A model generated the notes under the pieces. The model had not been told where the DNA came from and did no database searches. It saw nothing but the letters and a program-made list of their open reading frames with translations. 64,000 bases of DNA, taken from the NCBI RefSeq assembly GCF_016834655.1, contig NZ_JAENHP010000003.1:124001-188000 (forward strand), in the 5' to 3' direction. The position numbers and the translations under genes are program-made. Below, piece by piece: positions 40,159 through 51,892 of the stretch. Origin of the DNA: Paractinoplanes ovalisporus. Its GTDB lineage: Bacteria; Actinomycetota; Actinomycetes; Mycobacteriales; Micromonosporaceae. How positions within the stretch are numbered: the stretch's first letter is position 1; each line of letters begins with the position of its first letter.

Positions 40159-40764
40159 TCAGGCCTTGCGGAAGCCCTGAGCCACCCGTTCGACCCGTTC
40201 GCGGTAGGCCACCCACCACTGCTGATCACCCTCCGGCATGTTGCTGGCCGTGGGGCTCAGCCCGGCCTCCCCGTCGATCAGCTCGCGGACGAGATCGGCG
40301 TGCCCCGCGTGCCGCTGCGTCTCGGCCGTCATGTGCACGAGGATCCGGTGCAGCGAAGCCTCGGCCCGCCCGTCCGGCCACCACGGGACGCGGCCCAGCT
40401 CGTCGAGCGGCACGGCCTCGATGGTCGCGTCGGCGTGCGTGATCGCCCGCCGGTAGAGCGCGACGATCTCGTCGCGGGACTCGGCCTCGGTGGCGTACAT
40501 GTCGGAGTTCGGCTCGGCGTCCTCCTCGATCCACGGCAGCGGCTCGGGGAACGGCCGCCCGAACGTGGCCCCGAAGTAGCCCGCCTCGAGCGCCGCGCAG
40601 TGTTTGACGAGCCCCAGCAGGTTGGTGCCGGTGGGAACCAGCGGCCGCCGGATGTCGTAGTCGGACAGTTCGTCCAGCTTCCACACCAGGGCGTCGCGGG
40701 CGTATTGCAGGTAGCGGAGCAGATCGGCTTTGAACTCGGCGGCGTCAACCATGGGCCGTAGCAT
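40159..40764 (-). CDS. DinB-family (DUF664) protein
   Basis: The 201-residue protein contains the DinB-like metal triad pattern: LLGLVKHCAALEAGYF with the first His, and VHMTAETQRHAGHADLVREL with two more His in the H-x3-H arrangement. Such four-helix-bundle proteins act in thiol-dependent chemistry; the substrate is unknown. The ATG at 40764 follows an AGGGGG ribosome site. A later ATG at 40752 has none. Confidence 0.88.
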   Translation of the reverse strand: MLRPMVDAAEFKADLLRYLQYARDALVWKLDELSDYDIRRPLVPTGTNLLGLVKHCAALEAGYFGATFGRPFPEPLPWIEEDAEPNSDMYATEAESRDEIVALYRRAITHADATIEAVPLDELGRVPWWPDGRAEASLHRILVHMTAETQRHAGHADLVRELIDGEAGLSPTASNMPEGDQQWWVAYRERVERVAQGFRKA

Positions 40765-40807
40765 GCCATCCCCCTGCGACCGATCGCGTTCGGTCAGAAT
40801 GGTCCGC

Positions 40808-41710
40808 ATGCCCGCACGCCGAGATGTCACCGTCTTCCTCGTGCTCGTGTTCCTCCTGCCGTGGCCGGTATGGGTCGTCGAGCAGCTGACCGGCAGCCAG
40901 GTGCTCTTCTTCGTCGCGATGATCTGCGTGGCGATCTCGACCTGGGTGGCCGTGCGCTACGTGTGGCGGCCGGGCAACATCCGCCAAGCGACGGCGATCG
41001 GTCCCGTCCGGTGGAAACTCTGCCTGCTCGCCGCGGGCCTCTTCATCCTCATGGAGGTCGTGGCGATCGCGCTGAACGCGGCCACCGGTGTCTTCCCGGT
41101 CGACCTCACCGACTTCTCGGCCCTTCGCGAGGCCTACGGCCCGGACGGAAGTGTCGGCGCCCTCGCGCTGCGGGCCCTCGGCTTCAGCCTGGTCCAGCTC
41201 GTCCTCATCCTGCCGTTGGCGTTCTGCGAGGAGTGGGGCTGGCGGGGCTATCTGCTCACCCGCTTGAGCTCCCGGCTCGGCCCGTGGCCCGCCATGGTCC
41301 TCATCGGGGCGGTGGCCGGCGTCTGGCACCTGCCGTTCTACCTCGGACCGTGGTTCTCGATGGGCGCCGACGAGCGGCAGTCGTTCGTGCCGTTCGTCAT
41401 CTACTGCGTCTTCTTCGGGGTGCTGCTCGGCCTGCTCCGCTTCGCCGGCGGCTCGATCTGGCCCGCGGTCGCCGCCCACGCCGTCAACAACACGATCGTC
41501 TTCGGCTTCCTCGACCTGGTGGCAGCCGACGCCGACGCCCAGCGCAACGCCTGGACGACGGGCCTGAGCGGCTGGCAGGGCCTGCTGGTCATGCTGGTGG
41601 CCATCGTCGCGCTGGCGAGCACCCCGGCCGTACGGCGGGGGATGCGCGTTCCGGATCGCACCGCGGTCGGCGCGTCGGCCCCCGGCGCCGCGACGGCACC
41701 GGGGGACTAG
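40808..41710 (+). CDS. CPBP-family intramembrane metalloprotease (Abi domain)
   Basis: A 300-residue membrane protein with about eight helices. All CPBP motifs are present: CEEWGWRGYL (the EExxxR motif), GVWHLPFY (FxxxH type) and AHAVNNT (HxxxN/D type). Members cleave membrane-embedded substrates such as prenylated proteins or bacteriocin-related peptides; the target is unknown. A CAGAAT box seven bases before the ATG suggests a leaderless message. It converges with the acetyltransferase gene, two bases apart. Confidence 0.92.
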   Translation: MPARRDVTVFLVLVFLLPWPVWVVEQLTGSQVLFFVAMICVAISTWVAVRYVWRPGNIRQATAIGPVRWKLCLLAAGLFILMEVVAIALNAATGVFPVDLTDFSALREAYGPDGSVGALALRALGFSLVQLVLILPLAFCEEWGWRGYLLTRLSSRLGPWPAMVLIGAVAGVWHLPFYLGPWFSMGADERQSFVPFVIYCVFFGVLLGLLRFAGGSIWPAVAAHAVNNTIVFGFLDLVAADADAQRNAWTTGLSGWQGLLVMLVAIVALASTPAVRRGMRVPDRTAVGASAPGAATAPGD

Positions 41711-41712
41711 GG

Positions 41713-42372
41713 TCAGGCGGTGCGGCGGTAGGCGCCGAACACCACTTCGTGGTCGATCTGGAAACCGAGCCGCTCGTAGAGCCGGATGGCCGCCGCATTT
41801 TCGGCCGCGACGTGCAGGAACGGCAGATCGCCGCGTTCCAGGATGCCGGCTGCGACCGCCATGGTCAGACGGGCCGCATAACCCTGGCCGCGGAAGTCGG
41901 GGTCGGTGCAGACCGCGCTGACCTCCGTCCACCCCGGCATGCGGAAGCGCTCGCCGGCCATCGCGACCAGCCGCCCCTCGTGGCGGATGCCCAGGTAGTT
42001 CCCGAGCTCGACCGTGCGCTTGCCGAACGGGCCGGGCTGGGACCGCTCGACCAGGTCGAGCATCTCGGGCACGTCGGTCTCGGTGAGCCGGACCGTCTCG
42101 GGGTCGCGCACGCCGGTCATGGTGTGCCCGGCCATCTGCACCCCGGGCGTCACCACCACCGTCTCCCAGCCCGCCGGCGGATGGATCGCCGGGGCCGTGA
42201 GCACCGCGTGATCGGTCAGCTCGGCCAGGTCGGCCCAGGCCTGCCGGTCGCCGAAGTCGGCGACGGCGCACCAGGGACCGAGGTCGGAGTGGAAACGGGC
42301 GGCGTCACCGGACGCCTCGGCGAAGCAGGCCTGTGGCCCGGAGAGGGCGGCCCACACGGGATTCTCCAGCAC
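41713..42372 (-). CDS. GNAT-family N-acetyltransferase (FR47-like)
   Basis: The 219-residue protein has the acetyl-CoA loop DPDFRGQGYAARLTMAVA (Q/R-x-x-G-x-G/A) near 160-177 and the closing strand AAIRLYERLGFQ. The N-terminal half is a divergent second GNAT-like lobe. The substrate is unknown. The GTG at 42372 overlaps a TAGGGT box; a GTG at 42357 with GGAG six bases upstream is an equally good start. The gap of 52 bases to the GGDEF-EAL stop shows nothing notable. Confidence 0.85.
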   Translation of the reverse strand: MLENPVWAALSGPQACFAEASGDAARFHSDLGPWCAVADFGDRQAWADLAELTDHAVLTAPAIHPPAGWETVVVTPGVQMAGHTMTGVRDPETVRLTETDVPEMLDLVERSQPGPFGKRTVELGNYLGIRHEGRLVAMAGERFRMPGWTEVSAVCTDPDFRGQGYAARLTMAVAAGILERGDLPFLHVAAENAAAIRLYERLGFQIDHEVVFGAYRRTA

Positions 42373-42424
42373 CCCTAAGACCCTGCCGTGTGGCGCCCAT
42401 GACCGCTAGTGATTAAGCCGAAAT

Positions 42425-45484
<3,060 letters not shown>

Positions 45485-45693
45485 CGGCCCTCCTCCGCCG
45501 GTTGGTCCACCTGTCTCCCGAACTTGATCGGGCGGCCGGGCCCCGGCCTGAGTGAATGGTCGGTTCTCTCCGCCGGTGAGCGCGCGAAATCTCACCGTAC
45601 GGACGGGTATCAGTCGTTTCGTCACCCGGCACGGAACGACGTCATGCGGCACACACTAGAACTCCGGTTGCCGCCCTATCGACCGGGGAATCG

Positions 45694-45705
45694 GTCACTC
45701 GTGAC
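45694..45705. promoter_or_regulatory. Palindrome GTCACTCGTGAC at the MFS start region
   Basis: Five-base arms around TC, ending at a GTG (45701) that is an alternative start of the pump gene. It may be an operator in the otherwise featureless 234-bp gap between the GGDEF-EAL and MFS genes. Confidence 0.4.
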
Positions 45706-45718
45706 AACCGAGTCGTCC

Positions 45719-47149
45719 ATGCGCTGGAAAGCGCTCACCGTTGCCCTGGTAGCGGGCTTCATGACCTTGCTCGATGTGAGCATCGTCAACGTCGCCCTGC
45801 CCTCGATCCGCGACCAGCTCGATCTGAGCCCGGCCGAGCTGCAGTGGGTGCTCTCCGGCTACGCCCTGACGTTCGGCCTGTTGCTGGTTCCCGCCGGCCG
45901 GTTCGGCGACGCGCGGGGCCGGCGCAACGCCTTCGTCGTCGGCCTGATCCTGTTCACCCTGGCCAGCGCGGCGGCCGGCCTGGCCCAGTCGGCGCTGTGG
46001 CTGATCGTGGCCCGCCTCGTGCAGGGCGCGGCCGCCGGCATCGTCAACCCGCAGGTCTCCGGCCTGATCCAGCAGATGTTCGAACCGAAGGAGCGCGGAC
46101 GTCCGTTCGGGCTGCTCGGCACCACCATCGGCGTCTCCACCGCCGTCGGGCCGCTGCTGGGCGGCGTGCTGATCGCGGCGATCGGCCCGGAGGAGGGCTG
46201 GCGCTGGATCTTCTATCTGAACGTGCCGATCGGCATCGCCGCGGTCTGGCTCGGTCACCGCTGGATCCCGGCCGCCACCGAGGCGAAGCGGCGCGAGAGC
46301 CTGGACCCGGCCGGGGTGGGCCTGCTCGGCCTGGGCGTGGTCCTGGTGCTGCTCCCGTTGGTGCAGGAGCGCTCCTGGCCCGGTTCGGGCAAGTGGCTGC
46401 TGGTGGTCGCGGGCGTCGCGGTGCTGGCCGCGTTCTGGGCCTGGGAGCGGCACTACGGCCGTACCCGGACGGCCCTGGTCGAGCTGGGGCTGTTCCGGGT
46501 GCGCTCGTACGCCCTGGGGTCGCTGATCGGCCTGCTCTACTTCGCCGGCTTCACCACGATCTTCTTCATCTACACGCTGTACCTGCAGTCCGGCCTGGGC
46601 TACAGCGCGCTGGCGGCGGGGCTGGCGGTGACCCCGTTCGCGGTCGGCTCGGCGGTCGGGTCGGCCGTCGGCGGGCGCTTCGTGCAGCGGTTCGGCCGCC
46701 ACATGGTCGCCGGCGGCCTGGCCGCGGTGATCGTCGGTCTGGCCGCGACCGACCTCGTGCTGCGGGCGGTCCCCGGCTCCGGCGGTGGCTGGGCGGCGGC
46801 GTTCCCGCTGCTGGTGGCCGGTCTGGGGAGCGGCTTCGTGATCAGTCCGAACCAGACCCTGACCCTGTCCGAGGTGCCGGTGGCCCGGGCCGGCAGCGCG
46901 GGCGCGGTGCTGCAGACCGGTCAGCGCATCGGCACCGCCATGGGCATCGCCGCGGTCGGCGCGCTGTTCTTCAACCGCCTGGCCGCGCAGCAGGGCGACT
47001 GGGGAGCCGCGTTCCGGGGCGCCCTCTGGCTGACCATCGGCTTCGTGGTCGTCGCGCTCGTGGCGGCCCTGGCCGACGTGCTGTCAGGCTCCCGGCGCGA
47101 GCGCGCGGCGGACGGCGGCCGTGACCCGGTCGACGTCGCCGGTCGCTAG
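45719..47149 (+). CDS. MFS drug-efflux transporter, DHA2 (14-helix) type
   Basis: The 476-residue protein shows DHA2 features: motif near the start LLDVSIVNVALPSIRDQLDL, motif A GRFGDARGRR after helix 2, and motif C-like GVSTAVGPLLGGVL in helix 5. About 14 hydrophobic segments are present. It would export a drug-like compound with proton uptake. The TetR gene downstream on the other strand overlaps its last 66 bases and may regulate it. A GTG at 45701 is the alternative start. Confidence 0.92.
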   Translation: MRWKALTVALVAGFMTLLDVSIVNVALPSIRDQLDLSPAELQWVLSGYALTFGLLLVPAGRFGDARGRRNAFVVGLILFTLASAAAGLAQSALWLIVARLVQGAAAGIVNPQVSGLIQQMFEPKERGRPFGLLGTTIGVSTAVGPLLGGVLIAAIGPEEGWRWIFYLNVPIGIAAVWLGHRWIPAATEAKRRESLDPAGVGLLGLGVVLVLLPLVQERSWPGSGKWLLVVAGVAVLAAFWAWERHYGRTRTALVELGLFRVRSYALGSLIGLLYFAGFTTIFFIYTLYLQSGLGYSALAAGLAVTPFAVGSAVGSAVGGRFVQRFGRHMVAGGLAAVIVGLAATDLVLRAVPGSGGGWAAAFPLLVAGLGSGFVISPNQTLTLSEVPVARAGSAGAVLQTGQRIGTAMGIAAVGALFFNRLAAQQGDWGAAFRGALWLTIGFVVVALVAALADVLSGSRRERAADGGRDPVDVAGR

Positions 47150-47632
47150 CACGTCGAGCAGGGCGCCGCGCAGCACGGCCAGCACGGCCGTGCGGTGGGC
47201 CAGGCCGTCGGGGGAGTCGCGTTCCTCCGGCGGCTGGGCCCGGGCCAGCACCTCGAGCCAGTCGGCCACGGTCCCGGCGGCGAAACCGGCCCACGGGCCT
47301 TCGGCGACACCGATCGAGCGCGCGTACGCCTCCACCCAGAGCCGCAGCAGCGAGGCGTTGGCCGGTGCGGCCAGCCACTCCCAGACCGCCAGCCCGGCCG
47401 CGTCGGCCCCCGGGGGCAGCGTCCGGGTCAGGACGTCCAGTTCGTCGGCCCGGGCCCGCGCGAGGAGGGCCCGGATCAGGCCGTCCTTGCTCTCGAAGAG
47501 GAACAGCAGCACCCGCGGGCTGGAACCGATCGCGGTCGCGAGCGGCCGCAGCGACATCTCGGAGATGCCGGTCTCGCGGACATACGCGTACGCCTTCTCC
47601 AGCAACTCGTCCCGCCGACCGCTCGTCACGGG
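47084..47632 (-). CDS. TetR-family transcriptional regulator
   Basis: The 182-residue regulator has a TetR DNA-binding domain (LLEKAYAYVRETGISEMSLR, LATAIGSSPRVLLFLFESKD) and a ligand domain with WEWLAAP and WVEAYAR. The GTG at 47632 places the start 13 bases from a perfect 20-bp palindrome; a GTG at 47650 would lie inside it. Its last 66 bases are antisense to the end of the pump gene. Likely targets are itself, the divergent acetyltransferase and possibly the pump. Confidence 0.88.
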   Translation of the reverse strand, partial: PVTSGRRDELLEKAYAYVRETGISEMSLRPLATAIGSSPRVLLFLFESKDGLIRALLARARADELDVLTRTLPPGADAAGLAVWEWLAAPANASLLRLWVEAYARSIGVAEGPWAGFAAGTVADWLEVLARAQPPEERDSPDGLAHRTAVLAVLRGALLDVLATGDVDRVTAAVRRALAPGA

Positions 47633-47645
47633 CGCTAGTATGCCC

Positions 47646-47665
47646 ACTGAAACGCTCGTTTCAGT
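47646..47665. promoter_or_regulatory. Perfect 20-bp palindromic operator between TetR and GNAT genes
   Basis: ACTGAAACG-CT-CGTTTCAGT. It lies midway between the divergent starts at 47632 and 47697, the usual position for a TetR site that controls both. Confidence 0.82.
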
Positions 47666-47696
47666 CGAAGGAAACGAGGAAACGCGGGAGGCGACC

Positions 47697-48173
47697 GTGA
47701 TTCGTGAACTGGGACAGCCCGGCGACCTCGGCTGGGTGATCAAGGCGCACGGCGAGCTGTACGCGCGGGAGAGCGGCTGGGACACCTCGTTCGAAGCCCT
47801 CGTGGCCCGGATCGTGGCCGACTTCGCCGCGGCCCACGACCCCGACCGCGAGGCTGCCTGGATCGCCGAGCTCGACGGCCACCGGGTCGGCTGCGTGTTC
47901 TGCGTCGACGGCGGCGATGACACAGCCGTGCTGCGGGTTCTGCTGCTGCACCCCGACGCGCGCGGCCACGGGGTCGGCGGCGAGCTGGTCGACACCTGCC
48001 TCGGCTTCGCGCGCAAGGCGGGCTATGCCGGCATGCGGCTGTGGACGACCGACCAGCAGGCCACGGCCGGCCGTCTCTACCAGTCCCGTGGCTTCGAACT
48101 GACGAGCGAGAAGCCGCACGACGGGTTCGGCACCGGCCCGGTCAACGGCCAGACGTACGCGCTGACGTTCTAG
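47697..48173 (+). CDS. GNAT-family N-acetyltransferase
   Basis: The 158-residue single-lobe acetyltransferase has the acetyl-CoA loop HPDARGHGVGGELVDTCL (R-G-x-G-x-G) near 80-97 and the closing element GRLYQSRGFELTSEK. The GTG at 47697 has a GGGAGGCGA ribosome site. It faces the TetR gene, so it may be induced by the same ligand as the pump, perhaps to modify it. Its stop shares CTAG with the convergent exonuclease gene. Confidence 0.9.
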   Translation: MIRELGQPGDLGWVIKAHGELYARESGWDTSFEALVARIVADFAAAHDPDREAAWIAELDGHRVGCVFCVDGGDDTAVLRVLLLHPDARGHGVGGELVDTCLGFARKAGYAGMRLWTTDQQATAGRLYQSRGFELTSEKPHDGFGTGPVNGQTYALTF

Positions 48174-49081
48174 CCGGCCAGGGCGTCGACCAGGCGCTTG
48201 GCCGAGGAGGCCAGGTTCCACCGCTCGGCCAGCGCGAGCAGCGCGTCCGGGTTCTTCGGCGCGCGGGGCAGGGCCGGGTCGAAGGCGGGCAGCTTCACGT
48301 CGAGGGCCACCTTGCACACCGGCAGCGCCCGGGCCAGGTAGTCACGCGAGGCGTCCAGCTTGGTGCGGACGCCCGGCGCGAACCCGGCCTCCGGGTCGTC
48401 GAGTGCGGCCAGGATCTGCTCCACGCCGCCGTACCGCATGATCAGCCGGGCCGCCGTCTTCTCTCCCACACCCGCCACCCCGGGCAGGCCGTCGGAGGCG
48501 TCGCCGCGCATCGCCGCGAAGTCGGCGTACCACCGCGCGGGAACCCCGTACTTCTTCTCCACCAGCGCGTTGTCCGCGTCTTCGAGCTTGGCCACGCCGC
48601 GCCCGCAGTAGAGCAGCCGGGTTCCGCGCTCGTCGTCGACCAGCTGGAACAGGTCACGGTCGCCGGAGACGACCTCGACCGGAGCCGGCTGGGTCACGGC
48701 GAGCGTGCCGAGCACGTCGTCGGCCTCGTAGCCGTCCACCCCGAAGGCCGGGATGCCGACCGCCGCCAGGACCTCGAGCAGCACCGGGATCTGCTTCTCG
48801 AGCGCCGGCGGCACCACCTCGACGTCACCGTGGGCGACCCGGTGCTTCTTGTACGACGGCACCAGCTCGACCCGCCACGCCGGGCGCCAGCTCGCGTCGA
48901 GCGCACAGACCAGCCGGTCCGGCTGCCGCGTGCGGACCAGTTGCGCGATCATGTCCATGAATCCACGGATCGCGTTCACCGGCTCGCCGGCGCTGGTCCG
49001 GGCGGCCTTCTCGGGGACGCCGTGGAAGGCGCGGAAATAGAGGCTGGCGGCATCGACGGCGAGCAGCGGCTGTGCTTTCAC
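48170..49081 (-). CDS. 5-prime-3-prime exonuclease / flap endonuclease (PolA N-domain-like)
   Basis: A 303-residue protein with the FEN metal-site Asp residues: LLAVDAASLYFRAF, YEADDVLGTLA, VVSGDRDLFQL, then GDASDGLPGVAGVGEKTAA with the helix-hairpin-helix that binds DNA. It lacks polymerase sequence, so it is a free-standing repair or replication nuclease. The GTG at 49081 is six bases from TAAGGT (49093-49088), pointing to a leaderless message. It is divergent from the acyl-CoA dehydrogenase gene. Confidence 0.93.
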   Translation of the reverse strand: MKAQPLLAVDAASLYFRAFHGVPEKAARTSAGEPVNAIRGFMDMIAQLVRTRQPDRLVCALDASWRPAWRVELVPSYKKHRVAHGDVEVVPPALEKQIPVLLEVLAAVGIPAFGVDGYEADDVLGTLAVTQPAPVEVVSGDRDLFQLVDDERGTRLLYCGRGVAKLEDADNALVEKKYGVPARWYADFAAMRGDASDGLPGVAGVGEKTAARLIMRYGGVEQILAALDDPEAGFAPGVRTKLDASRDYLARALPVCKVALDVKLPAFDPALPRAPKNPDALLALAERWNLASSAKRLVDALAG

Positions 49082-49087
49082 CGTGCC

Positions 49088-49134
49088 ACCTTAACGGCAT
49101 GCCGTCGCCTCTCCGCCCTAACGACCGTTAAGCT
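49088..49134. promoter_or_regulatory. Back-to-back leaderless promoters with palindrome TAACGACCGTTA (49119-49130)
   Basis: -10 boxes are TAAGGT on the minus strand (49093-49088) and TAAGCT on the plus strand (49129-49134), each six bases from a GTG. The palindrome overlaps the right -10 and looks like a TetR-type operator for the acyl-CoA dehydrogenase. Confidence 0.65.
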
Positions 49135-49140
49135 AACTCC

Positions 49141-50286
49141 GTGACAGTTGATCGGATGCTGCCCACCGCCGAAGCCCACGACCTCCTCGACCTGACGCGC
49201 GAGCTCTGCGAGCGCGAACTAGCCGGAAAGGCCGCCGACTACGAGGCGCGCGGTGAGTTCCCGCGCGAGGTGATCCGCACGATCGGCCGGTCCGGCCTGC
49301 TCGGCCTGCCCTATCCCGAAGAGGTGGGCGGGGCCGCCCAGCCTTACGAGGTCTACCTGCAGGTGCTCGAGACGCTGGCCGGCAGCTGGCTGGCGATCGC
49401 CGAGGCGGTCAGCGTGCACACCCTGGCCTGCTATCCCGTCTATGCCCACGGCAGCGAGCGGCTGCGCAAGCTGCTGCCCGACATGCTCGGCGGCGAGTTG
49501 CTCGGTGCCTACTGCCTCTCCGAGCCCCAGGGTGGCAGCGACGCGGCGGCCCTGCAGACCCGGGCCACGCGCGACGACGAGGACGGCTGGGTCGTCAACG
49601 GCGCCAAAGCCTGGATCACGCACGGGCGCGACGCCGATTTCTACAACATCTTCGCCCGTACGGGGGAAGCCGGCGCCCGTGGCATCTCCTGTCTGCTGGC
49701 CGACGCGGGAACCCCCGGGCTCGAACCCCAGAAGGCGGAACGGCTGATGGGACTGCGGTCGTCGGCCCCGTCGCAGATCGTGTTCGACAACTGCCGCGTC
49801 GACGCCGACCGCCTGGTGGGCGCCGAGGGCACCGGTTTCACGATCGCCATGGAGGCGCTGGACGCGGGCCGCCTCGGCATCGCCGCCTGCGCGGTCGGGC
49901 TGGCCCAGGCCGCCCTCGACTACTCGGTCTCCTACGCCCGCGAGCGCCACCAGTTCGGTCGGCCGATCGCCGACTTCCAGGGCGTCGGGTTCATGCTGGC
50001 CGACATGGCCACCCAGATCTCGGCGGCCCGGGCCCTGCTGCTGTCGGCGGCCCGGCTCAAGGACGCGGGACGCCCGTTCTCCACCGAGGCGGCCAAGGCC
50101 AAGCTGTTCGCGACCGACATGGCGATGCGCGTGACCACCGACGCCGTGCAGGTGCTGGGCGGTTCCGGATACGTCAGCGACCACCCGGCCGAGCGCTGGT
50201 TCCGCGAGGCCAAGGTGCTGCAGATCGTCGAGGGCACCAACCAGATCCAGCGCCTCGTGATCAGCCGCGCCCTCGTGAAGGGGTGA
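49141..50286 (+). CDS. Acyl-CoA dehydrogenase
   Basis: The 381-residue flavoenzyme has the family signatures AYCLSEPQGGSDAAALQT and QVLGGSGYVSDHPAERWFRE, plus REAKVLQIVEGTNQIQRLVI at the C-terminus. The catalytic Glu is in the expected IVEGTNQIQ position. It would introduce an alpha,beta double bond in a short- or branched-chain acyl-CoA. The palindrome at its promoter suggests repression by an unlinked TetR protein. A crotonyl-CoA-producing lysine cluster lies 2 kb away, but linkage is not shown. Confidence 0.93.
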   Translation: MTVDRMLPTAEAHDLLDLTRELCERELAGKAADYEARGEFPREVIRTIGRSGLLGLPYPEEVGGAAQPYEVYLQVLETLAGSWLAIAEAVSVHTLACYPVYAHGSERLRKLLPDMLGGELLGAYCLSEPQGGSDAAALQTRATRDDEDGWVVNGAKAWITHGRDADFYNIFARTGEAGARGISCLLADAGTPGLEPQKAERLMGLRSSAPSQIVFDNCRVDADRLVGAEGTGFTIAMEALDAGRLGIAACAVGLAQAALDYSVSYARERHQFGRPIADFQGVGFMLADMATQISAARALLLSAARLKDAGRPFSTEAAKAKLFATDMAMRVTTDAVQVLGGSGYVSDHPAERWFREAKVLQIVEGTNQIQRLVISRALVKG

Positions 50287-50328
50287 ACGAGGTTTCGCCG
50301 GGCTGATCCGGAGGTAAAGCTGGCGGCC

Positions 50329-50559
50329 ATGGACAACATCGAGGGTGTCACCGTGGCCATGCCCGGCTCGCAGATCGAGGCCGACCTGATCGTCGGACTG
50401 CTCACCAGCAACGGCCTGCGGGCGATCTCCCTGGCCGACGACGCGGGCGGTCTCGACCCGGCCCTGGCCGTCACCGACGGGGTGCAGGTGCAGGTGCATC
50501 CCGACGACGAGGCCCAGGCGCGGGCGCTGCTGGCCGAGGCCGAGAAGAACGCCTCGTAG
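50329..50559 (+). CDS. DUF2007-like small protein
   Basis: The 76-residue protein reads as a DUF2007 ferredoxin-like fold: VTVAMPGSQIEADLIVGLLT followed by GLRAISLADDAG and VQVHPDDEAQARALLAEAE. These are small putative signal-transducing proteins that bind partners through the beta-sheet. A GGAGG ribosome site lies upstream. It sits between the acyl-CoA dehydrogenase and Lrp genes. Confidence 0.82.
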   Translation: MDNIEGVTVAMPGSQIEADLIVGLLTSNGLRAISLADDAGGLDPALAVTDGVQVQVHPDDEAQARALLAEAEKNAS

Positions 50560-50576
50560 CCTGTAGGGTGGCGCCC

Positions 50577-51032
50577 GTGGAAGAGATCGACCGGGCGATC
50601 GTGGGCGCCCTCACCGCGGACGGCCGCCTGTCGTACACCGACCTGGCCGAGCGGGTCGGCCTGAGCGTGTCGGCCGTCCATCAGCGCGTCCGCCGCCTCG
50701 AACAGCGGGGCGTGATCTCCGGTTACACGGCCAAGGTCTCGTACGAGGCCCTGGAACTGCCGTTGACGGCGTTCGTGGCGATCCGCCCGTTCGACCCGTC
50801 ACAGCCCGACGACGCGCCCGAGCGGCTGGCCCACCTCCCCGAGATCGACTCGTGCTACTCGGTCGCCGGGGAGGACTTCTACATGCTGCTGGTCCGGGTC
50901 GGCAGCCCGGCCGACCTGGAACGCCTCCTGCAGGAGATCCGGACGGCGGCCAACGTCACCACCCGGACGACGGTCGTGCTGTCCACCCCGTACGAGAACC
51001 GTCCCCCGCGCATCACCGCCGAGCTGGCCTAG
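50577..51032 (+). CDS. Lrp/AsnC-family transcriptional regulator
   Basis: The 151-residue protein has an N-terminal helix-turn-helix (RLSYTDLAERVGLSVSAVHQ, then VRRLEQRGVISGY) and the RAM ligand-binding domain (CYSVAGEDFYMLLVRVGSPA). Lrp proteins sense amino acids; the lysine-degradation cluster nearby is a candidate target. The GTG at 50577 is seven bases after TAGGGT (50564-50569), so a leaderless start is favoured over the GTG at 50568, which lies within that box. The stop shares CTAG with the methyltransferase gene. Confidence 0.92.
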   Translation: MEEIDRAIVGALTADGRLSYTDLAERVGLSVSAVHQRVRRLEQRGVISGYTAKVSYEALELPLTAFVAIRPFDPSQPDDAPERLAHLPEIDSCYSVAGEDFYMLLVRVGSPADLERLLQEIRTAANVTTRTTVVLSTPYENRPPRITAELA

Positions 51033-51781
51033 CTGGCCTGGCTCGGCAGCGTGGCCCGGGCGCACTCGGTGATGTAGGGCAGCTTGAACTCGGTGCGCCC
51101 GACCAGGTCGGGATGGGTGGCCATCAGCTTGCGGACCTCGCTCAGCAGCGCCGCGCGCTCGTCGGGCTCGAGCAGGATCACATAGCTGCGCGACGCGACC
51201 ATGTCGATCAGTCGCTCGGGCCCCAGCGTCTCGGTCCACTCGAAGTGCCTGATCTCGACCGGCCCGAACGGCGGACCCACGGCCGTGTCGCGTTCGGACT
51301 CCGCGCTGCCGATGATCTCGCCGAGGCGCCGCACCCAGTCGGCCCGCTCGTCGCGCAGGTTCCACAGCAGACCGAGGCGGCCGCCGGGGGAGAGGACCCG
51401 GGCCACCTCGGGCACCGCCCGCGCCGGGTCGACCCAGTGCCAGGCCTGGGCCACCAGCACCACGTCGGCCGAGGCGTCCGGCAGCGGCAGCGATTCGGCG
51501 CTGCCCAGCAGGGCGGGCACGCCGGGCACCGAGCGCCGCAGTTGCGCCAGCATCCCCTCCGACGGTTCGACCGCGGTCACGGGTAGCCCCCGGTCGTGGA
51601 TCTGGCGGGTCAGCTTGCCGGTGCCGGCGCCCAGATCGACCACCCGGGGCGAGCCGGACGGGAGCAGCCAGTCCAGAGCCTCCTGCGGGTACGAGGGGCG
51701 GCCGCGCTCGTAGATCTCGGCGGCGGGACCGAACGAATGGGCATGTGCGGAGCGGTCGTTCACGATCACGATCTTATCCAT
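51029..51781 (-). CDS. Class I SAM-dependent methyltransferase
   Basis: The 250-residue protein has motif I VVDLGAGTGKLTRQI, the acidic strand end AVEPSEG, motif II-like ASADVVLVAQAWHWVD and motif III LSPGGRLGLLW. The early FGPAAEIYERGRPSYP is typical of the UbiE/YafE-like subgroup. The substrate is unknown. It converges with the Lrp gene and its start has no close neighbour; 111 bases separate it from the CsbD gene. Confidence 0.9.
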   Translation of the reverse strand: MDKIVIVNDRSAHAHSFGPAAEIYERGRPSYPQEALDWLLPSGSPRVVDLGAGTGKLTRQIHDRGLPVTAVEPSEGMLAQLRRSVPGVPALLGSAESLPLPDASADVVLVAQAWHWVDPARAVPEVARVLSPGGRLGLLWNLRDERADWVRRLGEIIGSAESERDTAVGPPFGPVEIRHFEWTETLGPERLIDMVASRSYVILLEPDERAALLSEVRKLMATHPDLVGRTEFKLPYITECARATLPSQAS

Positions 51782-51892
51782 CCCGATCCATTCCGACCGG
51801 CAACATCCTAGGACGCTATACGCAGTGTGGTTTGGGCCAAGCGCGCCAAGGGAACATCAGATGCCGAGCCGACAACCACGGAGGTTTGTGCG

